A DNA stretch of 46,950 bases, taken from assembly GCA_016210545.1 (NCBI GenBank), contig JACQTY010000253.1, positions 1 to 46,950 of the forward strand. The letters run 5' to 3'. This DNA comes from Chloroflexota bacterium. GTDB lineage: Bacteria; Chloroflexota; Dehalococcoidia; JACVQG01. The position numbers were made by a program, and so were the translations under genes. Shown piece after piece: positions 39,448 to 46,950 of this stretch (its first letter is position 1; every line of letters starts with the position of its first letter). A model generated the notes under the pieces. The model had not been told where the DNA came from. It made no database searches and saw nothing but the letters and a program-made list of their open reading frames with translations.

Positions 39448-39546
39448 ATGATAGGAAGAATCTGCACGGCTGCAAGGTATCTTGTGGCGGCTCTGTTGCC
39501 CGTGGCCGCTGCCGTTGCCAGCGCTGCCTGGTGGTGGTGGCGCTAA
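39448..39546 (+). CDS. 32-residue LP-family membrane peptide 5
   Basis: Starts MIGRICTAARYL, core VAALLPVAAAVASAA, tail WWWWR. Despite a diverged N-terminus it keeps Leu17-Pro18, Ala20, Ala24, Ala26 and the terminal Arg at identical positions and the same total length, the best evidence that the family is real. It has one Cys (Cys6). GAAAGGAGGTG lies just upstream of the ATG. The run of four Trp before Arg is extreme for so small a protein. Confidence 0.72.
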   Translation: MIGRICTAARYLVAALLPVAAAVASAAWWWWR

Positions 39547-39621
39547 GGCTATAAACGCGCTATAGAGCTACGAAGACGAACGATGATCCCGTAGACCCAA
39601 AAATGAAAGGAGATGACCTAA

Positions 39622-39870
39622 ATGCTGTTCTTGATCACTCAGACCCATACCCCGGAGACCTGTCCCATCGACGCCGGCGGCAGGGAATCGCTACACGCGC
39701 CGCCGAGGAAAATAGCTGGCCTGAAGGTGGTGGCTGCCTACGCCGCTTACCCGGAGCACGTGTTCTGCTGGATAGTTGAGTCCAGCGACTACGAAGCGCT
39801 GCAGAAGCTCCTGGAACCGGGCTTCAAGCACTGCACGGCAACCATCACCCCGGTGTCTCAGTTCATCTGA
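39622..39870 (+). CDS. small ferredoxin-like-fold protein (DUF3303-like)
   Basis: 82 residues. The sequence MLFLITQTHTPETCPIDAGG, IAGLKVVAAYAAYPEHVFCW, YEALQKLLEPGFKHCTATIT and PVSQFI fits small alpha/beta proteins of the DUF3303/dimeric-barrel kind, which usually form dimers. No catalytic site is obvious; Cys in TCPID, FCW and HCT could bind metal. GAAAGGAGATG precedes the ATG. It follows peptide 5 by 75 bases and precedes a second protein of similar fold, so both probably belong to the same transcript. Confidence 0.65.
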   Translation: MLFLITQTHTPETCPIDAGGRESLHAPPRKIAGLKVVAAYAAYPEHVFCWIVESSDYEALQKLLEPGFKHCTATITPVSQFI

Positions 39871-39924
39871 AAGATGCCTGGGCACAACTGAGCTATAGAA
39901 AGTAACAATTGAAAGGGGACCCCA

Positions 39925-40233
39925 ATGGCTTATCTGGCTATCTGCAAGGTTAACGCGCCGTTATCTCCTCAACTGCTGGAGGCGTATGTGGCCCAATGCG
40001 CCTACTGCGAAGATCTCCGCCAGAAAGGTCAGGTCGCCATCTTCAGCCCGCTCGCCGACTTCAGTGGCGGAGTAGCTATCCTCAGCGTAGAAAAGCCCGA
40101 GGACGCCATGAAAGTCCTGGCCGGTTCGCCCATCTTTCCTTATGTGAAGATAGAGGTGCTTCCTCTGGTGAGCTGGCAGTTTGCCGACAAGCTGGCGAAA
40201 CAGATGCAGGCCGGCATGGGGGCGAGAAGGTAG
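39925..40233 (+). CDS. small dimeric alpha/beta-barrel-like protein
   Basis: 102 residues. Pattern MAYLAICKVNAPLSPQLLEAY, GGVAILSVEKPEDAMKVLAG, SPIFPYVKIEVLPLVSW resembles muconolactone-isomerase- or YciI-like proteins of the ferredoxin-like fold. There is no clear active site beyond an early Cys-rich CAYCED. It follows the 82-residue protein by 54 bases with AAAGGGG upstream. The perfect stem-loop at 40244-40282 begins 11 bases after its stop and may end or protect the transcript. Confidence 0.6.
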   Translation: MAYLAICKVNAPLSPQLLEAYVAQCAYCEDLRQKGQVAIFSPLADFSGGVAILSVEKPEDAMKVLAGSPIFPYVKIEVLPLVSWQFADKLAKQMQAGMGARR

Positions 40234-40243
40234 CCCCCCAGAG

Positions 40244-40282
40244 TATGAAGCCCTTCACGGCGCTGCCGTGAAGGGCTTCATA
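40244..40282 (+). terminator. 18-bp perfect stem-loop, possible terminator
   Basis: TATGAAGCCCTTCACGGC, loop GCT, and its exact complement GCCGTGAAGGGCTTCATA. Only a weak T content follows, so a Rho-independent terminator is possible but not ideal. It separates the small-protein genes from the large Ig-repeat gene. Confidence 0.5.
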
Positions 40283-40337
40283 GACCATCGCGGAACGGGG
40301 GGCTAAGCTGAAGGCACAAAGAGCGAGAGGAGGCAAA

Positions 40338-43300
40338 ATGAAAATCAAGCATAAAACATTGATTTCTTCGCTTTCGGCACTGGTAATGCTGGCGGCTATG
40401 GCCGTGGTCTTTACTCCTGAACCCGTGCGGGCTACCCACGCGGACTCAGCCATCCAGGTGATCCGCTACCAGGAAGGCAACACCGACTTTGCTAAGGTCA
40501 CCTTTGAAGGGGCCGTAGATTCGCATGCCATACGATCAATAGACGTCGGATTTGTTATTCTGAACCTGCGGAGCGGCGGTGGCAGGCCTGTACCTGCCTC
40601 AAACTATGACTGGTGGGCGCTTATTGATAAGGATGCAGGAGGAACCGGCAACTTTGCCAATGAACCCTCACCCTCCACCGTTGCCTTTACGCGCGACACA
40701 GAAGCGATGGGGATTGGTTTCTCTCAAGCCGTTTCCGGGGTGATGCTTTACTACGCCTCCTTTGTACCTGTGGAACTTGTTGCTTACGATATAAACAACA
40801 CCATAATTGCCTCGGCTTCCGGCCGGGCAAATTGGAATTTAGGACAGGGAGACCCTGACGGGCAGTACAATCTGTGGGAGCCTATCAAGGTGGAGATGGG
40901 GCCGAACATCATCACCAGTGTGTGGCTTTTTGGGGAGGGAAATCGAATGGCAGTTGATGACCTGTTGGTATCGCGCAAGCGTCCCATAACAGATTCCACG
41001 CCCCCAGTCATCACTCCAATCATCTCCGGCAACCAGGGCAACAATGGCTGGTACAACGCTACGGTAACGGTCTCGTGGACCGTTGCAGACCCCCAGTCTC
41101 CCATATCCTCCAGCTCAGGCTGTGGCCCGAGCAGTGTAACCTATGATACAGGCGGGGTTACCTTTACCTGCACGGCCGCATCGGCAGGCGGCACGAACTC
41201 CAAGAGCGTAACCATCAAACGGGATGCGACGCCGCCCAGCGTGGCCGCTTCCCGAAGTCCCGGCCCCAACCATGCTGGCTGGAATAATAGCGATGTCACG
41301 GTAAGTTTCAGCGCCTCCGACGCCCTTTCAGGCGTCGCCGGCTGCACAGCCCCGGTCATACTCAGCACAGAGGGTGCGGGCCAATCAGCTTCGGGCGCCT
41401 GCACTGACGGCGCCGGGAACAGCGCTTCGACATCGGTCGGCGGCATCAACATAGATAAGACGCCGCCCTATTCAGTGGCCAGCCTCTCCGGAACGATGGG
41501 AGGCAACGGCTGGTATGTTTCCAATGTCCAGGTTACGCTTGGCGCCGGCGATAAAACGGGTGGGACAGGCGCCAGCAAGATCGAGTACAGCCTGGACGGC
41601 GTCAATCTGAACACCTATACAGGGCCATTCACCATCGCCAGTGAGGGCGCAACAACCGTTTACTATCGCGCATGGGACTATGCTGGCAATGTGGAATCCA
41701 CAAGAACTACCACGTTCAAAATAGATAAGACTCCGGCGACCTCAAGCGTCACACTTGCCGGCACGCAGGGCGCCAATGGCTGGTACGCCTCCGACGTCCA
41801 GGTAACCATCAGCTCATCGGACAAGATGGGAGGCTCCGGCGTCAGCAAGATCGAGTACAGCCTGGATGGGGTCAATCTGAAAACCTATGCCGGGCCGTTC
41901 CCGGTCAGCACGGAGGGAACAACGACGGTCTATTATCGTTCGTGGGACGCGGCAGGCAATGTGGAGGCCACCCGGACCGTCACGTTCAAGATTGATAAGA
42001 CACCCCCTACGGCCGCTGCCAGCGTCTCACCCGGCCCCAACACCGCCGGCTGGAACAATACCAGTGTGGTGGTGAGCTTCAGCGGCACAGATAGCCTGTC
42101 GGGTATCGCCTCTTGCACCGCACCCGTTACCCTTAGCACGGAGGGGGCAGGCCAGTCGGCCACAGGCGCCTGCACCGATAAGGCGGGGAATGTCAGCGCC
42201 CCAGCCGCGGTTACCGGCATCAACATCGACCTGACCAAGCCTACTGTGGTCTTCGCTACCCTGACCCCAGCGCCCAACGCGGCGGGCTGGAACAACGCCG
42301 ATGTGACCACCGGCTATACGGTCAATGATAATCTGTCCGGGGTTGCTTCCTCGAGCCCCTCCAGCCCACTATCCTTCACTGCCGAGGGTGCAGGTTTGAC
42401 CCAGACGGTAACCGCGGTGGACAAAGCAGGCAACAGCGCCACCTTCACTTCTCCGGCAGTCAACCTGGACAAAACGAAACCGGCGGTGGCGTTCGGCCCC
42501 ATTACCCCCACGCCCAGCGCCAACGGCTGGAACAATGCCGATGTAACCGTAGCCTACACCGTAAGCGACAGTCTCTCAGGGGTGGCTTCACCGAACCCAG
42601 CCACTCCCCTGTCCTTCAGCACGGAAGGCGCTGGCCTGACCCAGAGCGTAACTGTAGTGGACAAGGCGGGCAACAGCGCCACCTTTGCCTCCCCGGCAGT
42701 TAATCTGGATAGGACAAAGCCCATGGCGAACGCCAGCGCCTCTCCAGGTCCAAATGCCAGCGGCTGGAACAACACCAGTGTGGTGGTGAGCTTCAGCGGT
42801 TCCGACAGCGTGTCGGGCATCGCTTTATGCAGCCCGCCGGCCACGCTATCTACGGAAGGCGCTGGCCAGTCGGCAACAGGCACTTGCACCGATAAGGCGG
42901 GCAATGTCAGCGCCCCGGCCACATCCAGCGGCATCAATATCGACCTGACCAAGCCAGAGATAGCCGTCGCTTCACCGGAGCCAAAGGATTACCTTACCTC
43001 TGAGAGCTTGACACTAAACTTCTCTATCAAGGACCCCCTTTCCGGCCTGGCCATCCAATCAGCCACGCTGGATGGGAGTCCAGTAAGCAGCGGCCAGGTC
43101 ATTAACCTGGCTAATAGGGCGGGCAACCACACTGTCCTTCTTTCGGCTACTGATAAATCTGGTAATAGCCACAGCGTTACGGTTGCTTTCACCGTAGTGA
43201 TCGCGGCTACGGTCGACGTCAAACCCGACACATTGAATGTGCGGGGCCAGAGCGATAACAATGCCGTAACCGCCTACATAGAGTTTCCATCGGGATACGA

Positions 43301-43559
43301 TGTAACGCAGATTAGTGTAGCTACTGTAAAGCTGAAAGCAGCCAATGGCGCCATTTCTGCTCAGATGAGTCCCACTTCTCTGGGCGACTACGATGCCGAT
43401 GGAGTGGCTGACCGGATGGTAAAGTTCGACCGCCAGGCAGTCATAGCTGCTCTGACCGGGCAGACCGGCAACTTTTCGCTCGCGGTGAGCGGACAGCTTT
43501 CCGATGGGCGGCGGTTCGCTGGCGGCGACGTTATCAGTGTGATCAACCCAGGCAAATGA
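40338..43559 (+). CDS. large secreted Ig-like repeat protein
   Basis: 1073 residues. A signal peptide (MKIKHKTLISSLSALVMLAA, ending PVRA) precedes an N-terminal domain (about 35-215: FAKVTFEGAVDSHAIRSIDV, MGIGFSQAVSGVMLYYASF) that looks like a carbohydrate- or PEP-CTERM-type beta domain. Then come nine tandem Ig-like repeats of about 75-90 residues beginning KTPP/LTKP and containing GWNNxxV, STEGAGQSATG, CTDKAGN; two of them (EYSLDGVN, VYYRAWDYAGN) are OmpL47-like. The last ~110 residues are a distinct beta domain. No LPXTG or membrane anchor is visible. Likely a surface adhesin or matrix protein. It starts with GAGAGGAGG upstream of the ATG and follows the small-protein operon. Confidence 0.85.
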   Translation: MKIKHKTLISSLSALVMLAAMAVVFTPEPVRATHADSAIQVIRYQEGNTDFAKVTFEGAVDSHAIRSIDVGFVILNLRSGGGRPVPASNYDWWALIDKDAGGTGNFANEPSPSTVAFTRDTEAMGIGFSQAVSGVMLYYASFVPVELVAYDINNTIIASASGRANWNLGQGDPDGQYNLWEPIKVEMGPNIITSVWLFGEGNRMAVDDLLVSRKRPITDSTPPVITPIISGNQGNNGWYNATVTVSWTVADPQSPISSSSGCGPSSVTYDTGGVTFTCTAASAGGTNSKSVTIKRDATPPSVAASRSPGPNHAGWNNSDVTVSFSASDALSGVAGCTAPVILSTEGAGQSASGACTDGAGNSASTSVGGINIDKTPPYSVASLSGTMGGNGWYVSNVQVTLGAGDKTGGTGASKIEYSLDGVNLNTYTGPFTIASEGATTVYYRAWDYAGNVESTRTTTFKIDKTPATSSVTLAGTQGANGWYASDVQVTISSSDKMGGSGVSKIEYSLDGVNLKTYAGPFPVSTEGTTTVYYRSWDAAGNVEATRTVTFKIDKTPPTAAASVSPGPNTAGWNNTSVVVSFSGTDSLSGIASCTAPVTLSTEGAGQSATGACTDKAGNVSAPAAVTGINIDLTKPTVVFATLTPAPNAAGWNNADVTTGYTVNDNLSGVASSSPSSPLSFTAEGAGLTQTVTAVDKAGNSATFTSPAVNLDKTKPAVAFGPITPTPSANGWNNADVTVAYTVSDSLSGVASPNPATPLSFSTEGAGLTQSVTVVDKAGNSATFASPAVNLDRTKPMANASASPGPNASGWNNTSVVVSFSGSDSVSGIALCSPPATLSTEGAGQSATGTCTDKAGNVSAPATSSGINIDLTKPEIAVASPEPKDYLTSESLTLNFSIKDPLSGLAIQSATLDGSPVSSGQVINLANRAGNHTVLLSATDKSGNSHSVTVAFTVVIAATVDVKPDTLNVRGQSDNNAVTAYIEFPSGYDVTQISVATVKLKAANGAISAQMSPTSLGDYDADGVADRMVKFDRQAVIAALTGQTGNFSLAVSGQLSDGRRFAGGDVISVINPGK
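41230..42955 (+). repeat. tandem Ig-domain coding repeats
   Basis: Units of about 225-270 bases follow one another, each containing GGCTGGAACAA(T/C)A or GGCTGGTA near its start and ACGGAGGG(G)CAGG or equivalent near the middle. Two neighbouring units (about 41460-41735 and 41736-42000) are especially similar, indicating recent duplication. Such DNA can change copy number by recombination. Confidence 0.7.
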
Positions 43560-43579
43560 TGAAGTACGTGGAGCGCCTT

Positions 43580-43608
43580 TTGACAGATCGCCACGCGAGG
43601 ACTATAGT
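43580..43608 (+). promoter_or_regulatory. promoter of the PKD lipoprotein gene
   Basis: TTGACA at 43580-43585, 17 bases, TATAGT at 43603-43608: a near-consensus sigma70 promoter, 71 bases before the ATG. The leader holds a direct repeat of GCGATGTCCT (43637-43656). Confidence 0.6.
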
Positions 43609-43679
43609 TGGGCCGTCAAAAAGGGACGGCAGACAGCAGCGATGTCCTCAGCGATGTCCTCGCTGAAAGGGGGCAGGCT

Positions 43680-45159
43680 ATGAAGTGCAGTCCTTCAGCT
43701 ATTTCACTTGTCCTGGCCGCGGCGCTGCTTCTCGGTTGTCAGCGCCCTGCGCCGGAAACGTCCGCCGGCACACCGCGTGCCGCGCCTTCCAGCGTAGCAC
43801 CCCTCGGAACCGGCGAAACGCCTCCCCCGGACATAGTTACCTCCCCCCCCTCCGCTCCGTTACCCGCCCCGCCGTCTGCTCCGCAGCCAGCCCCCACCCC
43901 TGGCACACCCCCGCCGCAAGTGGCGCCTCCGGCGCCCCGACCGGCCAATCGACCACCGCAGATTGTGGGCGATGTCAGGGCTGCGCCCGGCCAGATAGTT
44001 CCTGGCGGCAAGGTGCAGCTCCAGGCCGTTGCCCGAGACCCTGATGGCGACGCCATTGCCTTCAATTGGTCGCAAACCCCGGGCCAGCCATCCGGACAGC
44101 TCTCAGACAGGACATCGACTGCACCCACCTGGCGTGACCCAACCAACCACGTTTGCTCTTGTAGTGACAGTGGACGATGGCCATGGCGGCCGGGCCCAGG
44201 GCCAGGTCCAGATCAGAGTCATTCCCACCGCCGTCCCTCTTGCCCGCCAGCCCTTCCGCTTCTGGCAAGACCCCAATGAGATGGCGTTCAAGGTTCTTGT
44301 CCCTGAGGGCTGGGAGGTCTCTGGAGGTATTCAACGGGTGAATACTGACTCCACCTACCAGCTAGACGTCAAAAAGGGAAAGTCCCGCTTCTACCTCCAG
44401 AACCCGGTGCCAGTTCAACACTGGGCGCCCACGCAATATACCGCCATGATGGGCTACCGCGAGGGCACTTATATCCCGGCCCTGGGCTTCCAGTTCTTCC
44501 TGTTGCGCTACCATACACCCCGCCAGTACATATCAGATATAATGCTGGCCGGGCTGAAACAACAGTACCCCGATGCCCGCATTGTAGAGGTGCAAGACCT
44601 TCCCGAAGTGGCGCGCGCCTACAGAGACGCCTCGGCCATAGTAGCCGAGGCGTCCAGCGCCCCCTTAGCTTTTACCGATGGCGGCGCAACCATGAAGGCG
44701 GGTTACACAGTCTGGACAGACTATTTCGCCGGGCCGGAGGGCAGCGCCGCCTGGGTGGCCAGGGTAATCGGCGCTATAGCTCTGGAAGCGGAATTCCAGA
44801 CGACTACCCGGCTTCTTGCCTGGGCGCTATCTACCATCACCATTGAGCCGGTATGGGTCCAGGCGGAAGTCCAGGGTTCAGCCACCAGGCGGGCTATGGT
44901 CAGAGCTACAGCCGACCGTGTCCGGGAAATGGAATACAAGATGTTCACCGAGGAGAGGAACATCAATCTCAAGATAGGTGGGAACTGGATGGAGGCTTTA
45001 GGCCCCAACGTGCACGCCCGGGACGTGAACGGCAATCCAGTGGTGTTGCCCAATCCGGGGGCGGGGAACGATTGGGGTCAGGATAACAAGGGTGGTTTCG
45101 AGCCTCTTGATCGGAATAACCGACCGAAAGGGATTGAACCGGTGCAACCCATCCGGTAG
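43680..45159 (+). pseudogene. PKD-domain lipoprotein interrupted by a frameshift
   Basis: From ATG 43680 a lipoprotein signal peptide ends LAAALLLGC with Cys20, followed by a Pro/Ala-rich linker (about 25-105) and a PKD/cadherin-like domain (VQLQAVARDPDGDAIAFNWS). Near 44124-44130 the frame shifts by one base: STAPT is followed in the next frame by PPGVTQPTTFALVVTVDDGH, which completes the domain. Removing one base from CCCACC restores STAPPGVTQPT. The remainder (to 45159) is a soluble domain with LVPEGWEVSGGIQRVN, YTAMMGYREGTYIP and a C-terminal extension, family unknown. The shift may be a sequencing error, a phase-variable site or true inactivation. LspA encoded at 38286 could process it. 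Confidence 0.7.
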
Positions 45160-45342
45160 GGAGAGGTACAAGCCATGAATCCAGGATGATAGTTGGAGAT
45201 TTTCGAAAATCAGGAAGCAATGATAGACATGGTTTGAATACCTCCCTGGCATATTCTCAGGAGGTGGGAAATGTCAATACGAATAAGATTACGGATTTGC
45301 GCCAATAAGTTTGAAAGACTGCCTCTGGCCTCTTGAACCCCC

Positions 45343-45372
45343 TTGTTTCTTGCCTCTTGAATCCTCTATAAT
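45343..45372 (+). promoter_or_regulatory. promoter of the CoA-transferase gene (near-leaderless)
   Basis: TTGTTT at 45343-45348, an 18-base spacer and consensus TATAAT at 45367-45372. The ATG at 45382 begins nine bases later with no ribosome-binding site, so the transcript would be leaderless or nearly so. Confidence 0.55.
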
Positions 45373-45381
45373 TGCGTCGCC

Positions 45382-46653
45382 ATGCAAGCTCCGAACGAGT
45401 CCTTCCTCAGCCCGTACCGCTTCCTCGACCTCACGGATAACAAGGGCTTACTCTGTGGCAAGCTCCTGGCCGACCTGGGCGCCGAGGTTATCAAGGTAGA
45501 GCCGCCCGGTGGCGATCCCGACAGGTCGGGACCTGCCGGGCCGTTCCTGAAGTCGGAAAACTCGGATAAGACGAGCAAAAGCCTCCACTGGTCCGTCTAC
45601 AACCAGGGCAAGAAGGGTATCACCCTCAACCTGGACACCGACGAGGGACAGGAACTCTTCATGAAGCTGGCGGCCCGCGCCCACGGCGTGATCGAGTCCT
45701 TCCATCCCGGGCACATGGCAGCCCTCGGCCTGGACTACGAGGCGCTGGCGCGGATAAACCCGGCCATCGTCTTCACCTCGATCACCCCCTTTGGCCAGGA
45801 CGGGGGCCCCTACGCCAACTGGAAGGCATGCGACCTGGTAGGGATGGCTATGGGGGGCTATATGTACCTCTGCGGCGACGCCGACCGGGCGCCGGTGCGG
45901 ATCACCGCTCCCCAGGCATGGCTGCACACCTGCGGCGAGGCTGCGGTGGGCGCCATGATAGCCCTGTACCACGCCGCCGGGACAGGGGAGGGGCAACACG
46001 TCGATGTGTCAATGCAGGAAAGCGTCGCCATGCTCATGTTCAACTCCCGCGGCTTCTGGGAGCTGGACAAGACGGTCCTCACGCGTCAGGGTGCGCGCCG
46101 GTCCGGCCTCAGCTCCGGCGCCATCCAGCGCCAGACCTGGCCGTGCAGGGACGGCTTCATCACCTTTGTTATCCTGGGCGCCGCCTCCGGGGCCAAGACC
46201 AACCAGGGACTGGTGCAATGGATGGACGAGGAGGGCATGGCCGACGACTTTCTGCGGGGTATCGATTGGAACGCCTTCGACATGGCCGCCGCCAGCCAGG
46301 AATTTCACGACCAACTGGAGGCCCGCCTCAAAGCGTTCTTCCTGGAGCACACCCGGACCGAGCTGACCGACGGGGCCATGAAGAGGCGGGTGATGCTCTA
46401 CCCGGTGGCCACGGTCGGCGACCTGATGGCCAGCCCGCAACTGGCGGCCCGCGGCTACTGGACTAAGGTGGACCACCCCGAAACGGGCATGAGCATCACC
46501 TATCCCGGCCCCTTCGTCAAGTGCACACCCAACGCCCTGAAACCGGGCAGGCGAGCGCCACTCGTTGGCGAGCACAACAACGAGATATATGGCCGGGAGG
46601 TGGGTCTATCATCCTTTGAGCTGGTCGCCCTGCGGCGGCGAGGGGTGATTTGA
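45382..46653 (+). CDS. CaiB/BaiF-family CoA transferase (class III)
   Basis: 423 residues. Class III CoA-transferase features in order: YRFLDLTDNKGLLCGKLLADLGAEVIKVE, YNQGKKGITLNLDTDEGQ, ESFHPGHMAALGLDYE, ITPFGQDGGPYANW with the catalytic Asp151 in ACDLVGMAMGGYM, and GEGQHVDVSMQESVAML. The enzyme moves CoA between organic acids; the substrate cannot be told. The second half is complete (RRVMLYPVATVGDLMASPQL). Residues 44-52 are encoded across a perfect palindrome (TCCCGACAGGTCGGGA, 45516-45531) that also occurs as an intergenic repeat. A TATAAT nine bases upstream makes a leaderless transcript likely. Confidence 0.9.
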   Translation: MQAPNESFLSPYRFLDLTDNKGLLCGKLLADLGAEVIKVEPPGGDPDRSGPAGPFLKSENSDKTSKSLHWSVYNQGKKGITLNLDTDEGQELFMKLAARAHGVIESFHPGHMAALGLDYEALARINPAIVFTSITPFGQDGGPYANWKACDLVGMAMGGYMYLCGDADRAPVRITAPQAWLHTCGEAAVGAMIALYHAAGTGEGQHVDVSMQESVAMLMFNSRGFWELDKTVLTRQGARRSGLSSGAIQRQTWPCRDGFITFVILGAASGAKTNQGLVQWMDEEGMADDFLRGIDWNAFDMAAASQEFHDQLEARLKAFFLEHTRTELTDGAMKRRVMLYPVATVGDLMASPQLAARGYWTKVDHPETGMSITYPGPFVKCTPNALKPGRRAPLVGEHNNEIYGREVGLSSFELVALRRRGVI

Positions 46654-46810
46654 GAATTCAGCAACGCCAATACTGGCTTAGGCGTCGGTCGTGGGGCGAA
46701 AACCCCCTTTAGAAAACTGACCCTTACCCATATCCTGGGTTGCTGGACACAGGGGGATTTCGGGGTTGTGGGACATTGGTCGCGGTTACTGCTCTGAAAA
46801 CAAACAAATC

Positions 46811-46910
46811 CCGTCATTGCGAGTGAAGCGAAGCAATCTCATGACTTTCAGGTGCGACAACGCATTAAGGAGCGGAGATTGCTTCGTCGCTACGCTCCTC
46901 GCAATGACGG
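46811..46910. repeat. long inverted-repeat element (MITE/REP-like)
   Basis: Left arm CCGTCATTGCGAGTGAAGCG continuing AAGCAATCTC (46811-46840); right arm GAGATTGCTTCGTCGCTACG continuing CTCCTCGCAATGACGG (46875-46910). The arms are near-perfect inverted repeats around a 34-base centre. Such elements are frequent in Chloroflexi intergenic DNA. A partial copy is near 34769. No gene is seen between 46654 and the window end. Confidence 0.75.
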
Positions 46911-46950
46911 GGTAGGTTTTCAATTTCGATATGTCTGACCCCGAAGATGG

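Noticed and set aside
1220-46910. CRISPR array
   Set aside because: The repeats present are palindromic and scattered or occur as two or three copies with unequal spacing; no array of regular repeats and spacers was seen.
1-46950. tRNA, rRNA, riboswitch
   Set aside because: No T-loop-like GGTTCGAATCC with matching acceptor stems, no rRNA sequence and no recognisable riboswitch core was found by reading; a covariance-model search was not possible.

Overview
The window looks like a piece of a Chloroflexota (Dehalococcoidia-like) chromosome. The strongest marker is the adjacent pair of membrane proteins at 19349-23474: a GT-C protein of the Agl23/TIGR03663 type and a DUF2298 protein (the Chlor_Arch_YYY family, named for Chloroflexi and archaea). 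High GC, many orphan CoA-transferase, molybdenum hydroxylase and biotin carboxylase genes, and abundant short palindromic intergenic repeats fit this. No rRNA, tRNA or CRISPR array was recognised.

Layout. 1-2709: end of a formate dehydrogenase alpha gene followed by NfnA- and NfnB-like subunits. 3013-7161: an AT-richer restriction-modification island with two overlapping DNA methyltransferases and a convergent PLD-type (BfiI/NgoFVII-like) endonuclease. 7297-9546: a partial duplicate of a class V aminotransferase, a HepT/MntA toxin-antitoxin pair, then the intact aminotransferase. 9536-18246: housekeeping genes (thrB, pncB, alcohol dehydrogenase, solute-binding lipoprotein) mixed with toxin-antitoxin modules and remnants (RHH/RelE, orphan RHH, YgiT with a truncated toxin, orphan HicB) and a CAP-domain membrane protein. 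18246-27201: LsrF-like aldolase, the Agl23/DUF2298 pair, ftsY, a dead DUF559 gene, class IV aminotransferase plus PabA/TrpG, and an iron-sulfur flavoprotein. 27485-32421: a divergent molybdenum hydroxylase with a MoaD-like carrier on one side and a MoeB-like enzyme on the other, interrupted by repeats and a GIY-YIG nuclease gene. 33021-34403: biotin carboxylase. 45382-46653: CaiB-type CoA transferase.

The most unusual region is 34941-45159. On the minus strand lie a class III adenylate cyclase, a double CC/H zinc-finger protein and a Crp/Fnr regulator. A perfect TGTGA-N6-TCACA site sits just upstream of the regulator promoter. Divergent from it is a plus-strand series of very small genes. Five encode peptides of 32-33 residues that align without gaps: basic N-terminus, Leu17-Pro18 and Ala20, Ala24, Ala26 fixed, aromatic tail, final Arg. 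A sixth, diverged relative opens the series. Between them are a secreted Tyr/Gly/Ser-rich repeat protein and an LspA signal peptidase. Downstream are two small ferredoxin-like-fold proteins, a large secreted Ig-repeat protein and a PKD-domain lipoprotein with a frameshift. I read this as a possibly cAMP-controlled cell-surface island with an undescribed small-peptide family; the function of the peptides is unknown.
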